Shown: positions 25,935 to 44,100 of the stretch, in pieces
Position numbering within the stretch: position 1 is the first letter of the stretch
Layout of the letters: every line of letters starts with the position of its first letter
The notes under the pieces: model-generated
The model's input: only the letters and a program-made list of their open reading frames with translations
Databases searched by the model: none
What the model was told of the DNA's origin: nothing
Source: Laetiporus sulphureus 93-53
Lineage: Eukaryota > Basidiomycota > Agaricomycetes > Polyporales > Laetiporaceae
DNA: 64,000 nucleotides
Assembly: GCF_001632365.1 (NCBI RefSeq)
Contig: NW_024468549.1
Location: forward strand, 252,419-316,418
Reading direction: 5' to 3'
Translations under genes and position numbers: made by a program

Positions 25935-28499
25935 TCAGAACCAGCGGCTTGGATTGAGGCCAATCTTGTCAAGCACGCTCTTGAACGTCTGCGGCACGTA
26001 CGCCCCGAGCGCCGTCGAGGACTGCAGCTTGACCGGTGCGCCTTCTACGGTCAGGCTGCGGATTGTTTATGAGCCAGGATACCATGCTCTCGATCCAACA
26101 GTGCTCACCTGTATGCTTTCGACCCATCAATCATGATATCCACAAGTACGTTCAGGTGATCCGGATCCCTCGTGTCGACCTCGATCGTCGACCTACACAG
26201 ACAACAAAATATTCAGTTCCTCGGCTTTCGAATCACGCACCCAGGCAAGCCAGCTCACCATTTGTAGTTTCCCTCCGCGATGTACTTCAGCACCCTCTCC
26301 TTCGGCACCTCCTCCTCCACAACTTCACTCTCCACTGTCCCATTCTCGGCCACCTTGCTCATCTCCCTCCTCCTGCTCACCACGGCCTCGCTGCGCATCC
26401 GGAGTGTCCTCACGAGTGGGACGTAGAACATGCTCATCGGGCTCGTCGACACTTCGTACACCGGGTACGCATCTGTATCCGCGCTCGTGAACTCGATTGC
26501 GGCGAACTCGTGCCGGTCGCCGGAGAGGAGGATGACGTTGGGGACGGTATGGAACACGCGCAAGAGTGAAGCCTTCTCGTGCTCGAAGCCCGCCCACGTG
26601 TCGTACAGTCCTTCGTACGTCCACAGGGAGGTGAACGGCACCGAGGTCACGATGAACTTGAATGTCGCTGTGTTGTTGACCTGCATCGTGGCATGCCGGT
26701 AAGCACCAACGAGTCCGTGACAAAGAGGATCCGGCGCACCCTCCCGAGCCAGTCGTGCAGTGCCGCCAACTGCTTGTCGCCCAGCATCGTCCGACTTGCC
26801 TCGTCCGTCTCCTCGATGACCGAGCGGTATCGCCGCGTGTCCATGACGAAGAAAGCCACGTCGCCGTACCTGAACTCGTAATAGTGCGCGTCCTCCTCAG
26901 AGCTGTCGTAGTTCGCGTTAGCGTTGTACAACGCAAACGCATCGTCTGCATTCGGGAACGGGGGCTTGCTGTCATTTGCTTTGCCGGCATAGTTGTTGAT
27001 GATCTACGAGGAGTCAGTAATGGCTTGCGCGGGAGTCGATGGCGCGTTACCTCATGGTCGTCGTACGTATGTATCATCGCTGTCGTGTAGCATTTTGAGA
27101 AATTACTCTCAAATGATCGACAACGGATCACTCACGCAGCCGTTCATACACCTTTCTGAAGCTCGGACTCTGATAATTCCTTCTATATAGCCTGCGATAC
27201 GCTTCTTTGTCGTCTCCCCAGTAGATCGGCACATCTGCGTAAATAAAATCTCCCATGAAGATCATGAATTCCGTAGGCGGCGGCAGAGGCTGCGACGCTG
27301 CCACCTGCGCGTTAGTTTCACCCGATGTCGGCTCGGGAACACCTTCGGAGGGCGTCGCAGGCTGAGAGCTGCCGGTCTGCTCGCTGCCAGATTCCGCTTC
27401 GTCTGCTGCCATACTATCCGTATCCACTAAAATCGGGGTCGCTTTGGGTGGCACATTAGCAATGTTCTCCGCCGGCCACAAGTACTCCGCCAGTAAATCG
27501 AAACCCTTGATCCTCCGCCCGTGCATGGGCGTGTATGGGAAGTTTGGTGTCATGCACGACGACGCGAGGAAGCGGAAGTGCGAGCCGCTGTTCAGGAGCG
27601 GGTCTGGGAACGTGTGGAAGTGGAGCGGTGAGGCGGGGTAAGGGAGCACGGTCCCATTGGGGTCTTCGAGCCTATCTGACCAAGATCTATCAGCGAGGCA
27701 TTCAAACGGCAAGTAGAAGAGGGTGACACACATTCATATGATGTACTGGGCGAGAGCCCAAACAGCTTTACCGTACCCACCCAGTCGTCCCCTTTAGTCA
27801 AATTGACCACCGAGCCCTCTTTCCATGAGTCAATGCCAGTGCTATCCATCTCCTGCCTCCATGTTATATATACCTCATGGTATGTCGCATTTGCGTCGCT
27901 GCTGGGATAGCGCACACCAACCTTGGCGGCATCAGGGTACAAGGCACCGATGCGTGAGTAGATAACGTCGGAGGCATCGTCGAAAAATGGGTAAGCGACA
28001 AAATCGACGCATGCAGCAAAGATGAATGTGTTGATGAGAAGGTTTACGATGCGTAAGCTGCGGGATGGAGTGAGGAGAGAGAAGACGATTGTCGGAGTGA
28101 TGCCCGTGTCTGTGCTTGACGGCTGCACCGAGCTTGTCATCTTAGTCGTTCATGAAGTGGTGTAAATCATCTCACGATGGTCTCAGGCTTCCCAACAAGC
28201 TCTCCATTCGTTTCTTCATTCTTTGCCTCCTTGGTTTCGCCATTTGCAGGCTCTGATTGTGGCACAGGCGCATACACCCTGCGAGGAGTACGTTGCACGA
28301 AATAGAGTACTAGATAGAGTAGATAAAGCACTGTTAGAATTGGTTTCGCCAAACTATGAGGCAGCTGTAGGAGGAGAACATCGGGTCAGTGGGAACAGTG
28401 GACGCTTGCGCAGAATAGTCTGACCACTTCGAGGAAAATGTACGCTACGGCGCGAAATGCGGTTGAGACAATCGGCTGGAGATAGGCGAGGCTGCCCAT
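25935..28499 (-). CDS. PhoD-like metallophosphatase with N-terminal membrane anchor
   Basis: The C-terminal three quarters is a PhoD/alkaline phosphatase D-type metallophosphoesterase. Metal-binding motifs are visible in order: FMGDFIYAD, HTYDDHE, the central MDTRRYRS region, TSVPFTSLW and LSGDRHEFA. The N-terminal part is hydrophobic: start MGSLAYLQPIVSTAFRAVAY, then AKPILTVLYLLYLVLYFV, a hydrophilic linker rich in Glu/Asn, and SLRIVNLLINTFIFAACVDFV. This predicts three membrane segments with the catalytic domain on one side. A variable Ser/Pro/Glu-rich loop (about 27420-27290) splits the catalytic domain. Fungal members of this type are membrane proteins of unproven substrate. The join after the hydrophilic linker is ambiguous: a 35-nt intron with a strong GTGAGA donor or a 56-nt intron starting GTTGGG. 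Confidence 0.82.
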
Positions 28500-29361
28500 G
28501 ATGGGTTAGAATGCTGGTGTCGTCGTCGTCGCTGGTGTCGTCGTCGCCGGCGCCGCGTGGAGATATGGAGCATGCGGCATAGGCCTCGAAGCTATAGGGT
28601 GTGACTGACATCATCGCCATCAATAATTGAATTGATGATCGAGGCCACAGCACTTTCTTTCGATCTATATTTCTATGGCATACATACTTATGTCTGTATC
28701 ATATTCATAGAATGCGTGTGGCAAGAAATGATCATAATTCTCAACGCCTTCTCCGAAAATTGATTGCATCGCGGTCTATTGTCGTCTGAAACTTGATATT
28801 TTCTGGTCACAGACTCGACGATTCTACAGGAATATCGTTTCCGTTTGAACTTGAACGAGTTTTATATTGTCTCCTGAGAGTCCTTATGATCAAACCCATC
28901 TTGCGTGCAGAGGCGCATCGCGTATGACGATATTTCAACCCTTCAATTATGGGGCATATTGAATAACGCCGAAGTTGAACGGAAGGAGAAAATGTTTTCT
29001 CAAAATTCTTGTCTTGGCCGTGAGTCCCGACACTTGCGATGAAGGCGGATGTCACAGAAGGAAACATTGAGCAAAGCGCAGCAGCAGATTATCTCGAGCG
29101 GACAACCTGCCAAACTTGATACGTACGACCAGTTCTGACACATGCATTCTACTACAGACTAATAGCCATCTCGCCATACGTATACTTTGCCGTTGTTGTA
29201 GACAATAGCCTTTCGTTAGCTAGACTACGCCTACCATTTTTCCGCCGGGAAATAAAACCTCGCGTCAGGGATGCAAATGTATAAGTGCGATCATGATGCG
29301 CGAACAGTACCATAAGTTAGTCCAGAATACACAAAAGTCCATCAAGTGATCCACAAAATAT
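28500..29361. other. Intergenic stretch without a supportable gene
   Basis: This contains the promoter of the PhoD-like gene on the left and the 3' flank of YJU2 on the right. A short GTCGTCGTC microsatellite-like run occurs near 28520-28550. A minus-strand open frame at about 29070-28810 has no coding character that I can support. Confidence 0.45.
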
Positions 29362-30432
29362 CTATACAGCAACTTTAAACTTCGCCACTGCCTTCCCCTT
29401 GTTGATCTTGATCCCTAGCGTGCCCTTCAAGTCTGTCTTCTTCTTCTTCAGCAGCGGCGGCGCGAACACCTTGGTCTTCGACGAAATCAACGCCCGCGCC
29501 TCCTCCGGCAGCAAGCTCTGCACGTCCGATTCCACGCCGTCCGCTTTCCGCTTCAACGTCACCACCGCCGGCGGCGACGCTTCGCCATTCGCAGCGCTCC
29601 CCTCCGGTGAGCGGCTCGAAGATGGGCCCGCACCAGCCACAGGGACCTTCGCGAACACCTCTCTTATGAGCTTCTCGTCCTCCTCTTCGAGCCGCTTTCG
29701 CTCCTTGTCTTCCTCCGTCTCGATCTCCTCCATCCCGGTGCGCTCTATCAGATCGACAGATTGGCCCACGCGTTCGTTGCGGGCATTGCGTGCGCGAATG
29801 TCTTGCAGCGCGTCGAGGATGTCCATCTCGCGCTTCGAGTCGACTGTTCGGTTCTCGAGCGCCTTCATCGGGTTATTCTCTTCCTCCTCGAGCTTAGCGA
29901 GCCGGTCCTCCTCCTCCACGGCCTGCTCCTCCCGCCATGGCTCGAAGTTCCGTGATGCACCATGCTCGGCAGCGTAGTCTGTATTCTTCGGGTCTGTCTT
30001 GAAAGTGATTTCAGCTGAACAGAGCGTGCTGAGGGCAAAAGGTTGGCGAGAATATAGTAGTACTTATGCATACAGGACGTACCATTTGATGTAGAAGCGG
30101 AAGATCTTGATGCCATAGTAATCCTCTCCCTCGACAGTCTCTTTCCTCGCGTTGAACTTCTTCCCCTTGTAGATGTATTCACCGCATGTGTTACATCGCC
30201 TGTATTACCAATCAGTCAGGTCATATGGAGAATAACGTCAAAGACAGTACGTACATAGAGAAAGGGGCCATCAGACGAACCACCTGCTGCGAGTTCTTTG
30301 GCTGCTTCCTCCGCGGAATGAGAGCCGGATCGAAATCTGGCGGGAAGTATTTGTTCAAGACTGCGAGCACCGTCCATTAGTTGCATGTACTATTATACTA
30401 GCTAGAATGTACGCACCTTTACGTTCGGACAT
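29362..30432 (-). CDS. YJU2: Splicing factor YJU2 (CCDC94/Cwf16 family)
   Basis: YJU2 joins the activated spliceosome with the Prp19 complex and promotes the first step of splicing. The protein starts MSERK and continues across an intron with [19 protein letters not shown], then has the zinc site CNTC...([15 protein letters not shown]) paired with FYIKC joined to [13 protein letters not shown]. The hallmark [20 protein letters not shown] follows. The C-terminal half is a long charged helix ([20 protein letters not shown] and onward) and a low-complexity Lys-rich tail ending [11 protein letters not shown]. Introns lie near 30425-30360, 30260-30200 and 30090-30030. The start codon faces that of the DHX35-like gene, another spliceosome component, 227 bp away. 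Confidence 0.92.
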
Positions 30433-30659
30433 CGTAAATAGTAGGCAACAACAGTAGTGGGTGGGAGTGAGAGCAAGAAAGCAGATGGTAGGACAGCAAG
30501 AACAGCGCTGATCTTTCAATCCCGCTGACTAAGCGCTCGTGCCACGCGCCATTATTTATCCCTGCTTGGCCCCGCGTGCAAAGGCTTCCGTTCCAAACAA
30601 CCGCCTGTGGCTGAGAGTTTCCATTTCCATTCCTCTCACCAATTGATCGCTCCGCCGAT
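30433..30659. promoter_or_regulatory. Shared divergent promoter, YJU2 and DHX35-like gene
   Basis: A 227-bp region between two start codons of spliceosome genes. A shared promoter could co-express them; no specific motif is claimed. Confidence 0.55.
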
Positions 30660-33607
<2,948 letters not shown>

Positions 33608-33820
33608 TACTAGTTTTGCTCTCATGTAATGTTGTAGACATAGCATTCAACACGAGGTGTTGAACAATATTGATGTATTTTGCGGATCATTCGTTATGTA
33701 GTCGGACGAGGTCGGCATGAAGCGAATCATTACACCTTCCATAAACGGACACCGTAATACCGCATCTCCCGGTGGCTGCTGGCCAACGCTCGATATCCCG
33801 CACCGCGCAGTGCTCGCAGC

Positions 33821-34514
33821 ATGGGCGCAAACCAATCCACGTCCCAGACCGACGAAAAGGTCTTTGCCTCAGAGACACCCATTCAGGTCAATGCACACAT
33901 CTCTCACTCTACCTGACTGCTCACCCAGCGCCCACGCAGTTCTCGCAAGATGTCGTGAACCAGCTTGCGGACCACCTCGCATCGCCGGAGACACCGCCAG
34001 AGCGGCAGTCGAGCATCGACGCGCACATCCGCTCGCGCATCCAGACGGAACTCGCACGTCTGCGCGCGGAGGAGGAGCAGGTCAAGGCGGAGATCGAGCG
34101 TGCGCTCGAGAAGGAGAACCTTGACCGCGAGCGGAGCATGGCGGGCGAGGAGGAGGGCGAAGGCGGTGCGGGTGGGGTGAAGAGCAGTGCTGCGCTTATG
34201 GGCGATCTGGAGGAGGTCAGGCAGAAGGTCGAGAGGTATAATGCGCGGCACGAGCTAGAGGGGTATTCGGAGGTGCACGGGAAGGGCGAGGCGGTGGTCT
34301 CTTGTTACAAGTGCGTGGTCACGAACATTCATCTTGTCCTCGTACTAATTGGTCGCGAATAGAAAACACGCGACAGCACCACTAGACTGCTGGCGGGAGG
34401 TGAGCGACTTCAAAGCATCCGTAGCGCAAATAGAGCAGGTGCGCATCAACCTAACTCTCCACTTTGACACAACGCTGACACGCATTCTAGCGATACGTAC
34501 ATTCATTGCAATAG
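33821..34514 (+). CDS. MIC19: MICOS complex subunit MIC19
   Basis: Predicted exons are 33821-33886, 33940-34310, 34363-34438 and 34491-34514, giving 178 residues. The start MGANQSTS has Gly2 in a myristoylation-like context, as in animal MIC19. The middle is a charged helix (RIQTELARLRAEEEQVKAEI and onward) and the end reads GEAVVSCYKK...PLDCWREVSDFKASVAQ. The two Cys residues are spaced CX10C, the pattern of fungal MIC19 (a redox-active disulfide in yeast), in contrast to the twin CX9C of the animal protein. MIC19 sits on the inner mitochondrial membrane, bridges MIC60 to the rest of MICOS and keeps crista junctions. It converges on the next gene, with 225 bp between stops. Confidence 0.9.
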
Positions 34515-34739
34515 CACTGCGCGCGTCGTGTCGTACAACATTTATCGCATTGCAATGGGAGCCTGATTACCCAAAAGTACAGCAAGTCAATCTTTACTAC
34601 TTTTACATACAACAAGAAACGTCCACAGCGCCGTATGATATCGTGCCAAGTCGTAACGGTCCGTCGGCTGATCAAGAGTACGATCCAACGTGAAAACATG
34701 AAGTAAAAAGCAGAGAGAACCTGCCGTCCCCAACCCGGC

Positions 34740-35881
34740 CTACGACGCATATCCCACCGGGACGCCGGAGTATTCCTCCGTCTGCGAATACCCCGACGCC
34801 GCGCTCATTTGCGACAGCCGGCTCTGCTCGATGTCGTAATTGGAGCGTCGTCGATTTGAAAGATAGTTCCCGAGCCACGATCGGCGTGGATCCATGTACC
34901 CAAGCGCAGCCATAATGAGGCTGGTCGACACGCGCTTCTGGCGCTCCTCACCGCTCTCTGCGGAATATGCGGATGTTGAGCTCGCGGCGGAGCGTCTGTT
35001 CGCGAGTGGCCGCTTGAGAAACGGCTGCACCGAGGGCGTGGGCTCGGATTGTAGTGACGGGACTTGGCTTGTGGCAGGGCCAGGTGAGTGTGGTGTGGGC
35101 GGTGTGGGCGGTGTTGGAACCTCGGAGACCGGGGTGCTGGCGAGCAGAGGGACCTCTTCGTTGCGCGAGCTGCTCAGACCCAAGGGGCTGGGCCGCGCAG
35201 GCTTGTGTGCATTAAGACTGCTGCGAGGCAGCGAAACTGGGGGATCTTTATGACCCATTGATGAGACCTGGAACACTAGCGATAGCAGCATCACGTACCA
35301 AGGTAGGAAGTCTTGGGTTCCGGCTTTTCGTTCGACGACGTCTGCGACGACGAGGCGGTATTGGGGACAAAGCTGACTTTCCTCTCATGGCGGGAGGCCG
35401 GAAAGGAGGCGGACAAGCGGGTAGACGCTGCCGAGGAGGCGTTCCGCCGGGTATTCTCCCTGACCTGCCTTCGGGCTAGCTGCGAGAACGCTTGTTACGG
35501 TTTTTCCAAGGATGGCTCGGAGCAACGAGTACTCACCCGTTCCTTGCGGTCCTTCTCCTCCTGCCGCTGGATGCATCTCCCCCACCAAATCCATATGATC
35601 ACAGCACTGACTGCAAGAGCTACCCCGCCGAGCGTACCTCCGACAATAGCGCCTACCGGCACCGATTGTTTGTGCGAAGTAGGGTACGCGGTAGCTGAGA
35701 TCGTAGGTCCGGTATAGAGCGTAGTGGTAATGATCTCCGGGCTCGCACTGGCAGTATTGAAAACGACGGTGGTGCGAACCTGCGCGGCAACGCTACCGTC
35801 GGAGCCGGCTGCCTGCGAACTGTCAGTCTCCGTGGAAGTCGACGTTTGGCTAAAGCTTGCGCTCACCGCAGCTGTGCTCAT
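34740..35881 (-). CDS. Single-pass membrane protein, Ser/Thr-rich, unknown function
   Basis: The Ser/Thr-rich N-terminus (start MSTAAVSASFSQTSTSTE) is followed by a clear membrane segment (VGAIVGGTLGGVALAVSAVIIWIWW), a basic juxtamembrane stretch (RCIQRQEEKDRKER) and a long low-complexity cytoplasmic tail rich in Pro, Ser and Thr that ends EEYSGVPVGYAS. Introns lie at about 35535-35480 and 35310-35262. This layout resembles fungal Mid2/Wsc-like sensors and the many basidiomycete proteins with an SKL-like extracellular mucin part and a GG-rich helix, but no cysteine-rich or WSC domain and no cleavable signal peptide are visible. An unseen upstream exon could supply a signal. Function is not assigned. 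Confidence 0.72.
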
Positions 35882-36741
35882 TCGAGTCTGTGGCCCGTGC
35901 AGGCGCTGGAGTGAGAAGGTACAAGAGTGGAGGGGTTATACAGGTATGATACAAAGAGCGAGGGAAGAGATTAGAGGAGAGAAGCACTAGGAGCGGTAAG
36001 CAGAATGAGGAAGAACCATGGCGAGATGGACAAGCACGCCTCGTGCCACCGCCCACTGGCTAGAGCGAGCGAGCCACACGCTCACGCCTTGTCAATCTGG
36101 CTCCAGTCGTGCTCTCGCTCGCCACGGAAATTATTGTATTGTGTATCATCTCATCGTTAACGACATTGATGTAGGATCACAAGGGGGCGCGCGAACAGAT
36201 GAGCGCCGAGCATTGGAGAAAATCTTTCAGGCGCTCTGAACAGAATCATGCTTGTGTGGTACTGGCATAAAGTTGCAACAGAATAATAATCCGCAAATCA
36301 CTGGCCAAAATGCAAGGGAGCACCAACGTCAAGTCCACATGCCAGAAACTTCCCAGAATCAACTTGTGAGTGCGCACTGATAACGCGACCGTAGCACTTG
36401 GCTTGGGTATTAGAAGTGGCGGTGGCGGCGTGTCCGATACTGATGCTTGTGGATGGCCGAAGGCGTGGGACGCGCCACAACGATGGATCATACGGCAAAC
36501 TTAGTGTTTCATGCTGTGTGCCAATGTCACTGGTATGGGCGGATGAGTAGACGGAAGCAACGATACGAAACCAACAAACGCACCAGGATTGTGATGGAGC
36601 CCGACAAATGTTGCACACACGGGGATCAACTGGTCAAAGAAATAATTTATACACCTAATCTCATTGCGAGAGCGCAGAACTACAAGCTGTACAGACGTAG
36701 ATGGGTGGAGTTGGGCAGCATTCGAGAGAGCGATCGCACCT
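35882..36741. other. Intergenic region without a supportable gene
   Basis: The left part is the promoter of the membrane-protein gene and is pyrimidine-rich on the minus strand (CT blocks at about 36020-35930). The right part is the 3' flank of CEF1. Open frames on either strand lack coding character. Confidence 0.45.
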
Positions 36742-39653
<2,912 letters not shown>

Positions 39654-39902
39654 GTCAACGTACTCAGGATATTCGAAGAAATGATGATGGAGGATAGTAA
39701 GTCCAAGTTCCTGCTGCGATTGAGCAATGTGGCAGATTCAAGCGGAGACTGAACGAACGCTTCTTAGGATGCTGACGTAACAGAGTTCGTGCACGCGTGG
39801 CCTGGACTCAGTACTCAACACTCCTAGTACTCAGTTACACACCCGTCGCCACTACAGTAGTCCACTCTCGCTTTAACGGTATTTCTTACAGCTATTGACG
39901 CC
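39654..39902. promoter_or_regulatory. Divergent promoter, CEF1 and PD-(D/E)XK-like gene
   Basis: The 249 bp between the two start codons must hold both promoters. No core motif is claimed. Confidence 0.5.
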
Positions 39903-40478
39903 ATGGCCACAGCGCGAATCACTCCTTGGCCCAAGATCATCATGCACTCCTTCTCTGTTGCTGGAGCGTCGAGTACGACTTCGAAGAAGCTTTTCAACGG
40001 ATCTTGGAACCGTCTTCTTAATGTCATATTCCCTCCCTGGTCGACGTTCGAAATTGTACCCCAATTTCCTGCGGTCACGGCATGCGAGGCGGTAGACTTC
40101 GCCGTCCTTTTCGTCGTCTACATGCAAGCGACACCCGTGTTCGTAGTCGAGGTCAAACCGCTCGCCGATTTTCCCCTCGCATCAAAGCGTGAGGAGGCTG
40201 ACAACCGGTTGCGTCGACAGTTCCTGTATCTCGCCACCGATTTGAAAATACCCGTGCTGCACGGCATATCTGTGTTCGGGACCAGAATGGCCTTCTACAA
40301 ATATGACCGGGATAGTAAACATATGGAGCCTGAGCGAATCGTCGCCGATCCCACACGGCTCACGGATACGGCACCTAAACTTTGGTGGAATTATGACATT
40401 TTGGAGCAGGAGGGTGCAGACAAGCTCAATGCGGTAAGGATGGACGTGAAGGAGATGTGTTCACAGTTTGAGACGTGA
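39903..40478 (+). CDS. Hypothetical protein with PD-(D/E)XK nuclease-like signature
   Basis: This intronless 191-residue protein starts MATARITPWPK. I do not recognise a named family. The pattern Asp65 (CEAVDFAVLF), Glu83-Val-Lys85 (VFVVEVKP) and Gln106 (NRLRRQFLYL) has the order and hydrophobic framing of the PD-(D/E)XK restriction-endonuclease fold: an Asp in one strand, ExK in the next, and a Gln in the following helix. The rest contains a beta-rich end (LHGISVFGTRMAFYKYD) in which the nuclease-like core would close. It may be a single-domain fungal member that binds or cuts nucleic acid, or an inactive relative. There is no signal peptide or membrane segment. The lack of introns differs from its neighbours. 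Confidence 0.65.
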   Translation: MATARITPWPKIIMHSFSVAGASSTTSKKLFNGSWNRLLNVIFPPWSTFEIVPQFPAVTACEAVDFAVLFVVYMQATPVFVVEVKPLADFPLASKREEADNRLRRQFLYLATDLKIPVLHGISVFGTRMAFYKYDRDSKHMEPERIVADPTRLTDTAPKLWWNYDILEQEGADKLNAVRMDVKEMCSQFET

Positions 40479-41029
40479 CATTTTCATAAGCATCTATCCT
40501 CCCCTTTTCATGGTATGTTTTCTTTTCCGTACTGTACTGGTTGATCATCTCCATGACGTGATGTGCTTCTATAGTATCTGCTGTTGTGATGCACAAATCC
40601 TCGGTCTCTCTCGGCGTCGTGGCTGGAATGATTCACGGATTCGTTGATTGCTGACGAGGATCCACCACCACTCGCTAGCAATGCATCCATTCTCAATGGG
40701 CTTCATTTAATCAATCTGTACTTCTGTCTTTGCTACGTGGTTTCCTTCTTCTTAGACTATGAATGTAGATCAGACTTTTCAGCGATCGGCCTGGTTATAG
40801 GCACGGTGTGCAGTCGCAATGAGTCTCAAGTGGTGAAACATCGATGGTTCTATCATTTGATTAACAGCGGGAAGGGGATTCCACTATCGCGCACTCGGTG
40901 CGAAATATCAACGATGCCGCAATGACAAAACTCCCTCGCACACTTGTATGGAATAAATTAAATGTGACCTTCATGCAGAAATCAAATACACACAAGACCT
41001 GTTCGAGAGGAAGAACGAGCAGGTACATA

Positions 41030-41110
41030 CAGACCGAGACCAGAGACATTATCAGAGACTACATGAATGAGACGAAGAAGACGAGACCATAGACCGAGAC
41101 TACAATAACG
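41030..41110 (+). repeat. Degenerate GAGAC purine-rich repeat
   Basis: Multiple short units of AGACCGAGAC, CAGAGAC and ATGAGAC occur; the pair AGACCGAGACCAGAGAC and AGACCGAGACTACAAT is spaced by about 60 bp. It is low-complexity DNA without other features. Confidence 0.45.
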
Positions 41111-44100
41111 ACAGAGGACATCGTATCCTCGAAAAGGCGAGACGTATAGTATATATATTTATTTATGTGCGGAAGGAGCCGCACATCCGGACAGATATGG
41201 CCTGAATCTGCCACGGACAAAGAAATGGATACAGGAGGGGGGGATGGAGCTATTGAGACAAACGTCCGCGAACAACGCTCGCCGAATAGGAAGATGCCTA
41301 GGATGAATGCGTACGGCGAAGACAGTGGGAATGGGAATGCATTTTAGCGGCTCCTGCGTCTGATGAAGCCCTGCATACCATTGATCCGAGCCGTTCATGA
41401 CGAGAACAGCGTGTTCGGGTAGGCGTTAAAAGTGCTTACTTCCAGTAGCAATCCTTCCCGTCATTTCCTGTGATGTCCAAAGGAAGCTAAGCGAAAGTAA
41501 GCATTAGGACAGCAGGATCAACAAAAGCACATACAGTCCGACGATCGACTCACATCAGTTCGCAGACGCACCCAGGATGAACGATGCTCTATCAATCTAT
41601 CGTGACTACCTAAAAATCACTCGTATCGTCCGTTCTCCTCTGGTCGCAGGCGGCGAGCTCCGAAGCTCTAGCAGCTTGCGGTCGTGACCGACGTTGACAT
41701 GATATCGTGATCCAAGACCGAATCGTGACAGCACCCTGCGCGGACGATGCGGGAGCAAATAAAGAAGCGAGACCGCCTCCCGATCATCACCGCAGACTGG
41801 AGTGCGCATGTTAGTTGCAGTCGGGGATGCAACACTGGGCTGTACGACTGAGGCGAGAAAACAGCGTTCCGAGAGCAATGGAGATCGTGTGAATGCACCC
41901 GTATGGCAGGAACTGCCCTCACGGGACAATTCCAACTTGCCAGCCGTGGGTTCACATCATTTCATGATTAAGCTGTAGGCGATACACAACCTTGAGCAGA
42001 GCGTACACGTACCTAGTACTTGCTGTCGAGCCTCGGGATGAACGCGGAGAAGACGATCAAGTACTCAATTTTAAAGGAGAAGACATTAGCGCACAGGTCC
42101 GCTGCAGGACGAGGGGTTGACAATGGGGAATAACCGATGCATACTACGAAGCTAGAACATGGATCTTCTCACCAAGAGAATCTGCGGCGAGCGAGTGCTC
42201 TGCTCTAAGGTGCAATCGCAGAAGCCACAAGGTGCATGGATATCGTTCTCGCGTACATGACTCGAGCGTATCATAGCGAGAGCGAGCCACGGAGCAATGA
42301 GAAGTGGCAGCGCCACCTGACCGGGAAGCGCCCACCCGGCGACAGTAGACGAGTCCAAGCTTCCCTAGCCCGAGCATAGTCCGAGTCCAAAAGCAAGACA
42401 AAACGCTCGTGCTCGCTGACACCGGCGGAGGAGAAGGAGCGCCCGGCTGACTCGGCGAAGAGGCGCGAGCTCGAGAGGCTGAAGCGGCAGGTGGCGAGAG
42501 GGAGATGGAGTGCGGTTCAAGAGTGCGTCCGTGCAATCTTTTGGAGCCAGTCTCGTGCTGATGCCTACTTTCTGCCGATATAAAGCAGCGAAAATTGAAT
42601 TTGAGGACCAACTTCACAATCGTGGCACTATTGTAATGTTGCCGACGTCCCTCCGCCCGCATGACAGCATGTTCCTCTCTGAAGTTATTGTTTCTCTCGA
42701 AGCATACGCGGCCATCAGTCTAGGGATCACCTTGCGGTCTGCACGCCTCTTATACAATACGAGGACATTAAAGCCCGCTCCTCCAATCGCACAGCATCGA
42801 TCTGTGCAGCACCACAGACGGTGTTTCTCCTATTGACTCCATCCTGCTGCGGTCCAGACAGCCTTTCGGCACTTGCACCCCACCTATCATTACTATCAGG
42901 CCTCAGGCCTCGGGCCCCGGGCGGTGCGTATCCGCTTCACATGGCTGCGTTCATCACTCCTCTTTCAAACCGGTGCTTCTTCATTCGGACACGGCGCGTA
43001 TCTGGAGAGATGAAGTGCTCAGCCTCCGGATACCCGGCCATCATGCCCTGGTGCCTCGAGGCGATGTGAGCCGTAATTAAGAATGATGATGCCGAGGATG
43101 TTTCGGCTATGCTCCATTAGTCTCGAAAACTGCGGTTGCGATTGCGATGAACGGTCCGAAACCATTTCGGAGCGCTGCCTCGCTCGAATTTGTCGCCCCA
43201 GGCCATAGGCTCGCGGTGCTGATACGCTCGACAGTCCGATATTGGCGCTGCTCAAGTGTTACAGCTGAAACGACAGGGCTTCTTTGCGCGGTGATATCCC
43301 TCGGTTTCCGTGATCGTGAGCGCGTCGCTGGATGCTCGTCTCGTGCTGACTTGATACATGATGGCCGGTGGCAGCGATGCAAATTTGACGTTGAAAGTTC
43401 CCATGTGAGTTTCGTTTGCACGGAGTCGTCCACCACCGTACTGGTTTCTCGTACGAAGCCTGTATGACGACCTAGATGCAACAGAAGAAACAGTTGACTG
43501 CAGTTATTATACAGCAAACGAAGCGCAAAGTCCAAGTTACTAATCCTACCAGGTCCCGGCTTTCGTCGTGAAACTCGTTGGAGTTTGATATGCAAGTTTT
43601 TTTTAAGAAACAATTAAGCTCGTACTTCCTCTTCGTGACAACCTCAATGCTATTGAAAGCTCTTCGTTGTAACTCCAACATAGCAAACGGAGTGTGGAAC
43701 TTAAAGAGCTATCTACCGCCTTCAGCATCCCCTGTACTGGAAGAATCTCCAGGTCCTTGCACCAGCGCGGTCCGTCCTGTTTCACTCGGACGCGCTGTCA
43801 CTTTGCCACTGGACGAAGCATTCGTTGTGGTCTTGACAGATCGTAAGGAACGGTCCTCAACAGTATCTTGTTGCGAATCAACGAAAAACGCAAGCTTGGT
43901 CGCCGGCGTCCCGGCAGAAAGGTTAGAATACACGCCCTTGTTGTTTTGCTTCGCACCGCCTTGTCGTACTGTTCCTTGCTTCTCGGACGAAGCCCTCATC
44001 GGAACTTTGACGCAACAGATGTAACGCGGTCGTCTAACTATAAGTTTGACTCTGCACAAAGGTTTGATGGCCGGCCCACCTCCACTCTCCCTACATGCAC

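Noticed and set aside
41159..42840. Short frames that might be secreted small proteins
   Set aside because: No signal peptide followed by a cysteine-patterned core could be seen and no consistent start or splice context.
43578..44024. Plus-strand frame of 148 residues
   Set aside because: It overlaps a more plausible minus-strand frame, has no family features and no splice partners.
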